64,000 nucleotides of DNA from Chamaelirium japonicum. Taxonomy: Eukaryota > Streptophyta > Magnoliopsida > Liliales > Melanthiaceae. How positions within the stretch are numbered: position 1 is the first letter of the stretch; each line of letters starts with the position of its first letter. Of the stretch, positions 46,113 to 59,700 are shown one piece after another. Under the pieces are notes generated by a model, which did no database searches, was not told the origin of the DNA, and saw only the letters and a list, made by a program, of their open reading frames with translations. The stretch is taken from assembly GCA_947650365.1 (NCBI GenBank), contig OX393552.1, forward strand, positions 20,618,645 to 20,682,644, read 5' to 3'. The translations under genes were made by a program, and so were the position numbers.

Positions 46113-49100
46113 ACAAGGCTCTTAGAGGGTTTTTTTTTTAGAGAAATGCTCGATTGTATATAATTTACTTAAGGTTATCGGGTGGGGATTCAAACAAAAT
46201 ATGGAGCGGTTTTGGCTCCCTAGATATAGGGAGTCAAGTATCAATTCAAAATATTGAGAGCATATTACAAGGCTCTTAGGGGGTGTTTTAGGGAGGAGAG
46301 ATCGATTGTATATAATTTACTTAAGGTTGTCGGGTACGGGATTAAAAAAAATATGGAGTGATTTTTGCTCCCTAAATATAGGGAGTCTACTAGTAATCCC
46401 AAAATTAGAGAGTAATTTTATGAGGCTCTTAAAGGGTGTTTTAGGGAGGAGTGTTTGATTTATATATAATTTACTTAGGATTTTAGGGTGTTTTTAGGAG
46501 GCAATGGTGAGGCTCTTAACGAGTGTTCTTGGGAGTAATGCTCGATTGTATATAATTTACTTAAGGTTATCGGTTTTGGGTTTAAAAATAATATGGTGCT
46601 GTTTTGGCTCCCTAAATATAGGGAGTCTAGTAGTAATCCTAAAAATATAGAGCATATTAGGTGTCTCTTAGAGGGTATTTTAGGAAGAAGTGCTCTATTG
46701 TATATAATTTACTTAAGGTTCTCGGGTGGGGGGTTCAAAAAAAATATGGAGTAGATATGGCTCCCTAAATATAAGGAGTCTAGTAGCAATCCCAAAAATA
46801 TAGAGCATATTGCGAGGCTCTTAGTGGGTGTTTTAGAGAGGAGTGCTCGATTGTATATAATTTACTTAAGGTTGTCAGGTAGGGGTTTAAAAAAAATATA
46901 GAGTTATTTTGGTTTCCAAAATATTGGGTGTTTAGTAGCAATCTCAAAAATAGAGACATATTATGATGCTCTTAGAGGGTGTTTTAGGGATGAGTACTTG
47001 ATTTATATTTAATTTACTTATGATTTTAGTGTGTTTTTGGGAGGTAATGGCGAGGCTCTTAGAGGGTGTTTTTGGAAGGGATGCTCGATTGTATATAATT
47101 TACTTAATGTTGTAGGGTGGGGGTTTAAAAAAAATATAGAGAGGTTTTGGCTCCATAAATATTGGGCGTCTAGTAGCAATCCCAAAAATTGAGAAAATAT
47201 TACGAGTCTCTTAGAGTATGTTTTAGGGATGAGTACTTCATTTATATATAATTTACTTATTATTTTAGGGTGTATTTGGGAGGCAGTGGCAAGGCTCTTA
47301 TAAGGTATTTTTTGGAGGAATGCTAAATTGTATATAATTAACTTATGGTTGTTGGGTGGGGGTTCAAAAAATATATGGAGCGGTTTTGACTCCCTAAAAA
47401 TAGGGAGTCTAGTAGCAATATTAAAAATAAAGAGCATATTGTGAGGCTCTTAGAGGTGTTATAGGTAGGAGTGCTTGATTATATATAATTTACTAAAGGT
47501 TATCGGGTGGGGCTTTATAAAATATATAAAGCGGTTTTGACTCTCTAAATCTAGGAAGTCTAATAGCAATCCCAAAAATAGAAAGCATATTGCGAGACTG
47601 CTAGAGGGTGTTTTAGTGAGGTGTGCTCGATTGTATATAATTTACTATAGGTTGTCGGATTGGGATTAAAAAAAAATGGAGTGGTTTTGGCTCCCTAAAT
47701 ATAAAGAGTCTAGTAGCAATCCTAAAAATAGAGAGGAATATTACGGGGCTCATTGAAGTTGTTTTAGGGAGGAGTGTTTAATTTATATATAATTTACTTA
47801 TGATTTTAGAGTGTTTTGGGAATGCAACGGTGAGGCGCTTAGAGGGTGTTTTTGGGACGTATACCCAATTATATATTATTTACTTAAGGTTATCGATTGG
47901 AGGTTTAAAAAAAATATAGAGTGATTTCTGCTCCCTAAATATAGGGATTCTAGTATTAATCCCAAAAATAAAAAGTATATTACGAGGCTCTTAGAGGGTG
48001 TTTTACGGAGTCTAGTAGCAATCCTAAAAATAGAGAGGAATATTGTAAGGCTCTTAGAGGGTGTTTTAGGGAGTAGTGTTTTATTTATATAAAATTTACT
48101 TATGATTTTTGGGTATTTTTAGGAGGTAATGATGAGGCACTTAGAGGGTATTTTTGGGCAGAATGCTCGATTGTATTTAATTTACTTAAGGTTGTCTGGT
48201 GGGGGTTTAGAAAAAATATGGAGCACTTTTGACTCCATAAATATAGTGAATCTAGTAGCCATCCCAAAAATAGAGAGCATATCGTGAGGCTCTCAGAGGG
48301 TGTTTTAGGGAGGAGTGATCGATTGTATATAATTTACTTATGGTTGTCTGGTGGGGGTTCAAAAACAATATAGAGTGGTTTTGGCTCTCTAAATATTGGG
48401 AGTCTAGTAGCAATCCTAAAAATAGGAGGAATATTACGAGTCTCTTAATATATGGTTTAGGGATAAGTTTTTGATTTATATATAATTTACTTATGATTTT
48501 AGGGTGTTTTTTAGAGGCAATAGCAAGTCTCTTAAAGGGTATTTTTGAGAGGAATGCTTGATTGTATATAATTTACGTAAGGTTGTCGATTGGGGGTTTA
48601 AAAAAAATAAGGTATGATTTTGGCTCCCTAAATATAAGGAGTCTAGAAGCAATCCCAAAAATAGAGAGAATATTGCGAGGCTCTTAGAGGGTATTTTAGG
48701 GAGGAGTACTCTATTGTATATAATTTACTTAAGGTTGTCAGGTTAGGGTTGAAAAAAAATATAGAGCGGTTTTGGCTCCCTAAATATATGGAGTATAGTA
48801 GCAATGTAAAAAATATAGAGCATATTACAAAGCTCTTAGAGGCTGTTTTAGAGAGGAGTGCTCGATTGTATATAATTTACTTAAGGTTATCGGGTGGGGG
48901 TTCAAAAAAATATGGAGCAGTTTTGTCTTCCTAAATATATGGAGTCTAGTAGTAATCTCAAAAATATAGAGATATATTGAGATTCTTTTAGAAGGTGTTT
49001 TAGGGAGGAGTGCTTGATTTATATATAATTTATTTATGATTTTAGGGTATTTTTGGGAAGCAATGGTAAGGCTCTTAGAGGGTGTTTCTGGGAGGAATGC

Positions 49101-50720
49101 TCGATTGTATATAATTTACTTAAGGTTATCAGGTGGGGGTTCAAAAAAAATATTGAGCAATTTTGGCTCCCTAAATATAGGGAGTCTAGTAGCAATACCA
49201 AAAATAGAGAGCATATTACGATGCTCTTAGAGGGTATTTTAGGGAGGAGTGTTCGATTGTATATTATTTACTAATGGTTATCAGGTGGGGGTTCAAAAAA
49301 AATATAGAGCGGTTTTGGCTTCCTATACATATGGAGTCTAGTAACAATCCCAAAAATAGAAAGCTTATTGTTAGGTTCTTAGAGGGTATTCTAGGGACAA
49401 GTGCTCGATTGTATATAATTTACTAAAGGTTGTTGGGTGGGGATTCAAAAAAAATATAGAGCGATTTTCACTCCCTTAATATAGAGTATCTAGTAGCAAT
49501 CCCAAAAATAGAGGGGAATATTACGAGGCTCTTAGAGGTGTTTTAGGGAGGAGTGTTTAATTTAAATATAATTTACTGATGATTTTAGGGTATTTTTGGG
49601 AGGCAATGGCGAGGCTCTTAGAGGGAGTTTTTGGAAGGAATGCTCGATTGTATATAATTTATTTAAAGTTGTCGGGTGGGGTTTAAAAAAATATGAAGTG
49701 GTTTGGCTCCCTAAATATAGGGAGTCTAGTAGCAATCCAAAAAAAAAAGAGAATTTTGCAAAGCTCTTAGAGTGTGTTTTAGGGATAAGTGCTTGATTTA
49801 TATATAATTTATTATGATTTTGGGGTGTTTTTGGGGGGCAATGACGAGGCTCTTAGAGGTTATTTTTAGGAGGAATGCTTAATTGTATATAAGTTACTTA
49901 ATATTGTCGGGTGGGGGTTCAAAAAAAATATGAAGCGGTTTTGGCTCCCAAAATATAGGAAGTCTAGTAGCAATACCAAAAATAGAGAGCATATTGCGAG
50001 GCTCTTAGAGGGTGTTTTAAGGAGGAGTGCTCGATTATATATAATTTACTAAAGGTTGTCGGGTGGGGGTTAAAAAAAAATATAGAGTAGTTTTGGCTCC
50101 CTAAATATAGGGAGTCTAGTAGCAATCCCAAAATTAAAAACATATTGTGAGGCTCTTAGAGGGTGTTTTAGGGAGGAGTGCTAGATTATATATAATTAAC
50201 TAAAGGTTGTCGGGTGGGGGGTTCAAAAAAATTATGGAATGGTTTTGGCTCCATAAATATAGGGAGTCTAGTTGCAATCTAAAAAATAAAGAGGAATATT
50301 TTGAGGCTAGTAGCGGGTGTTTTAGGGTGGTGTGTTTCATTTATATATAATTTACTTATGATTTTAGGGTGTTTTTGGGAGGCAATGGCGAGGCTATTAG
50401 AGGGTGTTTTTGGGAGGAATGCTCGATTGTATATAATTTACTTAAGGTTGTCGGTTAGGGGTTTGAAAAAAATATGGAGCGATTTTGGCTCCCTAAATAT
50501 AGGTAGTCTAGTGGCAATCCCAAAAATGGAGTGCATAATTGTATATAATTTACTAAAGGTTGTCTAGTGGGGGTTCAACAAATATAGACCGATTTTGGCT
50601 CCCTAAATATAGGGAGTCTAGTAGCAATCTCAAAAATAGATAGGAATATTGCGAGGCTCTTAGAGGGTGTTTTAGGGAGGAGTGTTTGATTTATATATAA
50701 TTTACTTATAATTTTAGGGT
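46113..50720 (+). repeat. Satellite, B domain continued after the LTR element
   Basis: L and S monomers in the same orientation as before the insertion, finishing the second copy of higher-order repeat III and running on with further S/L combinations to the inversion point. Truncated units are visible near 48006 and 50535. No gene or other element is seen. Confidence 0.95.
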
Positions 50721-50770
50721 CTAAGAGCCTCGCAATTTTCCTCTCTATTTTTGGGATTGCTTCTAGACTC
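50614..50770. repeat. Inversion junction with inverted-repeat arms
   Basis: The forward array stops in an S unit at ATTTTAGGGT (50720) and continues as CTAAGAGCCTCGCAA, the reverse complement of TTGCGAGGCTCTTAG. Left arm 50614-50663 and right arm 50721-50770 are near-perfect reverse complements, separated by a 57-bp spacer (50664-50720). The similarity extends outward for at least the rest of a monomer. All monomers to the left are forward and all to the right are reverse. Confidence 0.9.
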
Positions 50771-53700
50771 CCTATCTTTAGGGAGCCAAAATCGCTCCAT
50801 ATTTTTCTGGAAACCCTGCTTGACAACCTGAAGTAAATTATATATAATCGATCACTCCTCCCTTAAATAACCTCGAAGAGTCTAATAATATTCACTCTAT
50901 TTTTGGGATTGCCACTAGACTTCTTATATTTAGGGAGTTAAAACTGCCCTATATTTTTTTTAAACCCCCAACCGACAATCTTAAGTAAATTATATACTAT
51001 CAAGCATTCCTCCGAAAAACAACCTTTAAGAGCCTCGCCATTGCCTCCCAAAAACACCCTCCATAAAATACCCTCTAAGAGCCTCACAATATGCTCTATA
51101 TTTTTGGGATTGCTACTAGACTCCCTAAATTTTCGAAGCCAAAATCGCTCTATTTTTTTTTTGAAGCCCCACCCAACAACTTTAAGTAAATTATATACAA
51201 TCGAGCACTCTTTTCTAAAACATCCTCTAAGAGCCTCGCAATATGCTCTCTATTTTTGGGATTGCTACTAGATTCACTATATTTAGGGATCCAAAACCGC
51301 TCCATATTTTTTTTGAACCACCACTGGATAATCTTAAGTAAATTATATACAATCGATCACTCCACCCTAAAACACCCTCTATGAGCCTCGCAATATGCTC
51401 TCTATTTTTGGGATTGGTACTAGACACCCTGTATTTAGGGAGCCAAAATCGTTCCATACTTCTTTTAGACCCCCACCCAATAACCTTAAGTAAATTATAT
51501 ACAATCGAGCATTTCTCTCAAAAATACCCTCTAAGATCCTCGCCATTGCTACCCTAAAACTCCCTAAAATTATAAGTAAATTATATATAAATTAAATACT
51601 CATCCCTAAAACACCTTCTGAGAATCTCGTAATATTTCTCTCTATTTTTAGGATTTCTACTAGACTCCTTATATTTAGGGAGCCAAAATCACTCTATATT
51701 TTTCTTGAACCCCCACTCGATAACCTTAAATAAAATATATACAATCGATCACTCCTTCCTGAAATACCCTCTAAGAGCCTCGTAATATGCTCTGTATTTT
51801 TGGGATTACAACTAGACTCCCTATATTTAGGGTGCCAAAATCGCTCTATATTTTTTTAAACCCCTAACCGACAACCTTCAGTAAATTATATATAATCGAG
51901 CATTCCTCCCAAAAACACCCTCTAAGAGCTTCACCATTACCTACCATAAACACCCTAAAATTATAAGTAAATTATATATAAATTAAACACTCCTCCCTAA
52001 AACACCCTCTAAGAGTCTCACAAATTTCCTTTCTATTTTTTGGATTGCTACTAGAGTCCCTATATTTAGGGAGTCAAAACTGTTCCATATTTTTTTTGAA
52101 CCCCCACCCAATAACCTTTAATAAATTATATATAATCAAGCACTCTTCTCTAAAACACCATTTAGGTGCCTCGCAATATGCTTTCTATTTTTGGGATTGC
52201 TACTAGACTCCCTATATTTAAGGAGCCAAAATCTTTTTATATTTTATTTGAACCTCCACCCAATAATGTTTAATAAATTATATATAATCGAGCATTCCTC
52301 CCAAAAACACCCTCTAAGAGCCTTGCAATATGCTCTCTATTTTTGGGATTGCTACTAGACTCCCTATATTTTGGAAGCCAAAACCGATTCATATTTTTTT
52401 TGAACCCCCACCTGACAACCTTAAGTAAATTATATACAATTGAGCATTCCTTCTAAAAACTCCCTCTAAGAGCGTCACCATTGCCTTCCAACAACACCCT
52501 AAAATCATAAGTAAATTATATATAAATCAAGCACTCATCCCTAAAACACACTCTAAGAGCCACGTAATATTCTTTCTATTTTGGGATTCCCACTAGACTC
52601 CTTGTATTTAGGGAGCCAAAACTGCTCTATATTTTTTTTAAGCCCCCACCCGATAACTTTAAGTAAATTATATATAATCGAGCATTCTTTCCATAAATAC
52701 CCTCTAAAAGCCTCGTTATTACCTCCCAAAAAAACCCTAAAACCATAAGTAAATTATCTATAAATTAAACACTCCTCTCTAAAATACCCCTAAGAGCCTC
52801 GCAATATTCTCATTTATTTTTGGTATTGCTACTAGATTCCTTATATTTAGTTAGTCAAAAGTGCTCCAAATTTTTTTTGAAGCCCCACCCGACATCCTTT
52901 AGTAAATTATAAATAATCGAGCACTCCACCCTAAAACACCCTCTAAGAGCCTCAAAATATGCTTTCTATTTTTCGAATTGCTACTAGACTCCCTATATTT
53001 AGGGAGCCAAAACTGCTCCAAATTTTTTTTGAACCCCCACCTGATAACTTTTACTAAATTATATATAATCGAGCACTCCTCCCTAAAACACCCTCTAAGA
53101 GCCTCACAATATGCTCTATATTTTTGGGATTACCACTATACTCCTTATATTTAGGGAGCCAAAACTGCTCGATATTTTTTTTAAACCCCCACCTGACAAC
53201 CTTATATAAATTATATACAATCGAGCATTCCTCCTAAAAACACCCTCTAAGAGCTTCACCATTGCCACCCAAAAATAACCTAAAATTATAAGTAAATTAT
53301 ATATAAATCAAGCACTCCTCCCTAAAATACCTTATAAGATCATCGTAATATATCTCTCTATTTTTGAGATTGCTACTAGATTCTTTATATTTAGGGAGCC
53401 AAAATTGTTCCATATTTTTTTTGAACCCCCACCCGACAATCTTAAGTAAAATACAAACAATCAAGCACTCCTCTCTAAAACACCTTCTAAGAGCCTCGCA
53501 ATATGCACTCTATTTTTGAGATTGCTACTAGAATCCCTATATTTAGGAAGTCAAAACCACTTCATATTTTTTTTGAATCCCCACCCGACAACCTTAAGTA
53601 AATTATATACAATAGAGCACTCCTCCCTAAAAAACCCTCTAAGAACCTCGCAATATACTCTTTATTTTTGGGATTACTACTAGACTCCCTATATTTAGGA

Positions 53701-56700
53701 AGCCAAAAGCGCACCATATTTTTTTTAAACCCCCACCTGACAACCTTAAGTAAATTATATACAATAGAGCATTCCTCCTAAAACACCCTCTAAGAGTCTC
53801 GCCATTGCCTCTCAAAAATAACTTAAAATCATATGTAAGTTATATATAAATTAAATACTCCTCCTTAAACCACCCTCTAAGAGCCTCGCAATATTCCTCA
53901 CTATTTTTGGGATTGCTACTAGACTCCCTATATTTAGGGAGCCAAAATCGCTCCATATTTTTCTTTAACCCCTACTCGACAACCTTAAGTAAAATATATA
54001 TAATCGATCACTCCTCCCTAAAACACCCTCTAAGTGCCTCGCAATATGCTCTCTATTTTTGGGATTGCTATTAGATTTCCTATATTTGGAGTGCCATAAC
54101 CGCTCTATATTTTTTTAAACCCCTAACCGATAACCTTTAATAAATTATATACAATCGAGCATACCTCCCAAAAACACCCTCTAAGAACCTCGCCATTTCC
54201 TCCCAAAAATACCCTAAAATCATAAGTAAATTATATATAAATTAAACAGTCCTCCCTAAAACACCCTCTAAGAGCCTCATAATATTCCTTTTTATTTTTG
54301 GGATTGCTACTAGACTCCCTATATTTAGGGAGCCAAAACCACTCCATATTGTTTTTGAACCCTGACCAGACAAACTTTAGTATATTATATACAATCGAGC
54401 ACTCCTCCCTAAAATACCCTCTAAGAGCCTCGCAATATGCTTTTTATTTTTTGGATTGCTTCTAGACTCCCTATATTTAAGGAGCCAAAACCGCTCTATA
54501 TTTTTTTTGAACTCCCACCTGACAACTTTAAGTAAATTATATACAATTTAGCACTCCTCCCAAAAACACCCTCTAAGAGCCTCACAAGATGCTCTCTATT
54601 TTTGGGATTACTACTAGAGTCCCTATATTTTGTGAGCAAAAACCGCTCCATATTTTTTTTGAGCACCCGATAACCTTAAGTAAATTATATACAATCGAGG
54701 ATTCCTCCCAAAAACTACCTCTAAGAGCCTCGCCATTACCTTCGAAAAACACCCTGAAATCATAAGTAAATTAAATATAAATTAAACACTCCTCCCTAAA
54801 ACACCCTCTAAGAGCCTCGTAATATTCCTCTTTATTTTGGGGATTGCTACTTAGCTCCCTATATTTAGGGAACCAAAATCGCTCTATATTTTTTTTAAAC
54901 CCCTATCCAATAACGTTTAGTAAATTATATACAATCGAGCACTATTCCCTAAAACACCCTCTAAAAGCCTCGCAATATTCTTTCTATTTTTGGGATTGCT
55001 ACTAGACTTTCTATATTTAAGGAGCCAAAACCACTCTATATTTTTTTTGAACCCCCACCCAATAACCTTTAGTAAATTATATATAATCGAGCACTCCTCC
55101 CTAAAACACCCTCTAAGTGTCTCACAATATGCTCTCTATTTTTGGGATTGCTACTAGACTCCCTATATTTTGGGAGACAAAACAGCTTTATATTTTTTTT
55201 GAACCCTACTTGATAACCTAAGGGCCTGACAATATTCTCCCTATTTTTAGAATTGCTACTAGACTCCCTATATTTAAGGAGCCAAATCCGCTCTATATTT
55301 TTTTGAACCCCCACCTGACAACTTTAATTAAATTAAATACAATCGAGCATTCCTTCTAGAAATACCCTCTAAGATCCTCGCCATTACCTCCTAAAAACAT
55401 CCAAAAATCATAAGTAAATTATATATAAATTAAATACTCCTCCCTAAAAACCCTCCATGTGCCTTACAATATTTACCTCTATTGTTGGTATTGCTACTAG
55501 ACTCCCTATATTTAGGGAGTCAAAACCGCTCCATATTTTTTTGGAAACCCCGCAAAACAACCTTTAGTAAATTATATACAGTTGCGCACACCTCTCTAAA
55601 ACACCCTCTAAGAGCCTCGCAATATGCTCCCTATTTTTGGGATTGCTACTAGACTGCCTGTATTTAGGAAGCTAAAACCGCTCCATATTTTTTTTGAACC
55701 CCCACTCGATAATCTTAAGTAAATTATATACAATCGAGCATTCCTCCCAAAAACACCCTCTAAGAGCCTCGCCATTGCCACCCAAAAATACCCTAAAATC
55801 ATAAGTAAATTATATATAAATCAAGCACTCCTCCCAAAAACACCTTCTAAAATCATCCCAATAGGTCTCTCTATTTTTTAGATTGCTACTAGACTCCCTA
55901 TATTTAGGGAGCCAAAACAGCTCTATATTTTTTTTGAACTCCCCCCTACAACCTTAAGTAAATTATATACAATCGAGCACTCCTCTTTAAAACACCCTCT
56001 AAGAGCCTCGTAATATGCTCTCTATTTTTGGGACTGCTACTAGACTCCCTATATTTAGGGAGCCAAAACCGCTTCATATTTTTTTTTAAATCCCTAATCG
56101 ACAATATTAAGTAAATTATATACAATCGAGCATTCCTCCCAGAAACACCATCTAAGAGCCACAACACTGCCTCCCGTAAACACCCAAAAATCATAAATAA
56201 ATTATATATAAATTAAACATTCCTCCCTAAAACACCCTCTAAGAGCCTTGCAATATTCCTTTCTATTTTTGAGATTGCTACTAGACCCCCTATTTTTAGG
56301 GAGCCAAAACCGCTCCATGTTTTTTTTGAACCCCCTCCCGATAACCTTTAGTAAATTATATATAAATGAGCACTCCTCCCTAAAACACCCTTTAAAAGTC
56401 TCGTAATATGCTTCCTATTTTTGGGATTTCTACTAGACTCCATATATATAGGAACCCAAAACCATTCTATATTTTTTTTGAACCCCCTCCCAATAACCTT
56501 TAGTAAATTATATATAATCGAGCACTCCTCCCTAGAATATCCTCTAAAAGACTCGCAATATACTCTCTATTTTTAGGATTGCTACTAGACTCCCTATATT
56601 TTGGGAGCTGAAACCGCTCTATATTTTTTTTAAACCACCAACTGACAACCTTAAGTAAATTATATATAATTGAGCATTCCTCCTAAAAATACCCTCTAAG

Positions 56701-59700
56701 AGCCTCGCCATTGCCTCTTAACAATACCCTAAAATTATAAGTAAATTATATATAAATTAAGCACTCATCCCTAAAACACACTCTAAGAACCTCGAAATAT
56801 TATCTCTATTTTTGGGATTGCTACTAGACTCCATAAATATAGAGAGCCAATACCGTTCCATATTTTTTTTAAACCCCCACCCGATAGCTTTAAGTAAATT
56901 ATATACAATCGAGCATTCCTTCCAAAAATACCCATTAAGAGCCTTGCTATTGCTTCCTAAAAATACCCTAAAATCATCAGTAAATTATATATAAATTAAA
57001 CACTCCTCCCTAAAATACCCTCTAAGAGCCTCGTAATATTTTGCTCTATTTTTGGTATTGCTACTAGACTCCCTATATTTAGGGAGTCAAAACAGCTCCA
57101 TATTTTTTTTGAACCCCCACCTAACAACCTTTAGTAAATTATATACAATCGAGCACTCCACCCTAAAATACCTTGTAAGAGCCTAGTAATATGCATTCTA
57201 TTTTTCGTATTGCTACTAGACTCCCTATATTTAGGGAGCCAAAATAGCTCAAAATTTTTTTTGAACCCCCACCTGGTAACCTTTAGTAAATTATATATAA
57301 TCGACCACTCCACCCTAAAACACCCTATAATAGCCTCGCTATATACTCTATATTTTTGAGATTCTTACAAGACTCCCTATATTTATAGAGCCAAAACTGC
57401 TACACCTTCTAAGAGCCTCGCCCTTGCCACCCAAAAACACCCTAAAATCATAATGAAATTATATATAAATCAAGCACTCCTCCCTAAGACACCTTCTAAG
57501 AACATCGCAATTTGTCTCTTTATTTTTGAGATTGCTAATAGACTCTTTATATTTAGGGAGCAAAAACCATTCCATATTTTTTTTGAACCCCCACCCAACA
57601 ACCTTAAGTAAATTATATACAATCAAGCACTCATCTCTAAAACACCCTCTAAGAGCATCGCAATATGCTCTCTATTTTAGAGATTGCTACTAGACTCCCT
57701 ATATTTAGGGAGCCAAAATAGGTCCATATTTTTTTTGAACCCCCACCCGACAATCTTAAGTAAATTATATACAATAGAGCACTCCTCCCAAAAACACCAT
57801 CTAAGAGCCTCACAATATACTCTCTATTTATGGGATTGCTACTAGAATCCTTATATTTAGGTAGCCAAAACTGCACCATATTTTTTTTAAACCCCCAACC
57901 GACAACCTTAAGTAAATTATATACTACTGAGCATTCCTCCCAAAAACACCATCTAAGTGCCTCGCTATTGCATCCCAAAAACACCCTAAAATCATTAGTA
58001 AATTATATATAAGTCAAGCACACCTCTCTAAAAATCCCTTTAAGAGCCTCACAATATTCCTCTATATTTTTGGGATTTCTACTGAACTCTTTATATTTTT
58101 GGAGCCAAAATCGCTCAATATTTTTTTTGAACCCCCACCCGACAACCTTAAGTAAGTTGTATACAATCGAGCACTCCTCCCTAAAACAACCTCTAAGAGC
58201 CTCTCAATATGCTCTATATTTTATGGATTGCTACTAGACTCCCTATATTTACAGAGCCAAAACCGCTCCATTTTTCTTTGAACCCCTATATGACAACCTT
58301 AAGTAAATTATATACAATCGAGCACTCCTCTCTAAAACACTCTCTAATAGCCTCTCAATATGCTCTCTATTTTTAGGATTGCTACTAGACTCCTTCTATT
58401 TAGGGAGCCAAAACTGCTCCATATTCTTTTTAAACCCCCACCCGATAACTTTAAGTAAACTATATACAATCGAGAACTCCTCCCTAAAATACCCTCTAAG
58501 AGGCTCGCAATATGCTCTCTATTTTTGGGATTGCTACTAGACTTCTTGTATTTGGGGAGCCAAAATCGCTCTAAATTTCTTTTAAACCCCTACCCGATAA
58601 CCTTAAGTAAATTATATATAATCGAGCATTCTTCCCAAAAACACTCTCTAAGAGTCTCGCCATTACCTCCCAAAAATATCCTAAAATCATATATAAATTA
58701 GATATAAATTAAACACTCCTCCCTAAAATACCCTTTACGAGCCTCGCAATATTATTTTCTATTTTAGATATTGCTACTAGACTCCCTATATTTAGGGAGC
58801 AAAAATCGCTCTATATTTTTTTTGAACCCCCACTCGACAACCTTAAGTAAATTATATACAATTGATCACTCCTACCTAAAATACCCTCAAAGAGTCTCGC
58901 AATATGCTTTCTATTTTTGGGATTACTACTAGATTCCCTATATTTAGGGAGCCAAAACCACTCTATATTTTTTTTAAGCTCCTAACTGATAACCTTAAGT
59001 AAATTATATACAATCGAGCATTCCTCCAAAAAACACCCTCTAAGATCCTTACCATTGCCTCCCAAAAATACCTTAAAATCATAATAAAATTATATATAAA
59101 TTAAACACTCCTCCTCAAAACACCTCTAAGAGCCTCACAATATTCTTTTTTATTTTTGGGATTGCTACTAGATTTCCTATATTTAGGGTGACAAAACCGC
59201 TCCATATTTTTTTGAACCCCCACCCAATAAACTTTAGTAAATTATATACAATAGAGCACTTCTCCCTAATACAACCTCTAAGAGGCTCGCAATACGCCTT
59301 TTATTTTTGGGATTGCTACTAGACTCCTTATATTTAGAAAGCCAGAACCGCTCTTTATTTTTTTTGAACCCCCCACCCGACAACCTTAAGTAAATTATAT
59401 AAATCAAGCACTCCTCCCTAAAACACCTTCTAAGAGCATCGCAATATGTCTCTCTATTTATGAGATTGCTACGAGGCTCCCTATATTTAGGGAGCCAAAA
59501 CTGCAATATATTTTTTTTGAACCCCTACCTCACAACCTTAAGTAAATTATATACAATAAAGTACTCCTCCCTAAAATACCCTCTAAGAGCCTCACAATAT
59601 GCTCTCTATTTTTGGGATTGCTACTAGACTCCCTATATTTAGGGAGCCAAAACCGCATTATATTTTTTTTAAACCTCCAACCGACAACCTTAAGTAAATT

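Larger units (their letters stand above)
36690..47100 (+). repeat. Higher-order repeat III (about 4.35 kb period), second copy split by an LTR element
   Basis: Variant-specific strings recur in the same order. AAGGTTCTTYGGGT is near 36829 and 41170. An (AT)n expansion is at 37355 and 41697. GGTGAAGGTTCAAAAAAA with TTTAGC is near 37623 and 41972. GGAGTCCAGT with AAATC is near 37825 and 42180. GTCATCGATT is at 38371 and 42726. GTGTTTTAGGGAGGGAT is near 38900 and 43255. TTTATATTTAATTTACTT is near 39822 and 47002. Offsets are 4342-4393 bp once the 2787 bp of inserted element plus target duplication are subtracted. Beyond about 39900 the copies lose register by roughly three L units, then re-align (40365 with 47090). 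Confidence 0.82.

Noticed and set aside
5385..50720. Telomere-like motif TTTAGGG in monomers
   Set aside because: Only single copies inside each unit (TTTTAGGGTG, TTTTAGGGAGG), never in tandem; not an interstitial telomere tract.
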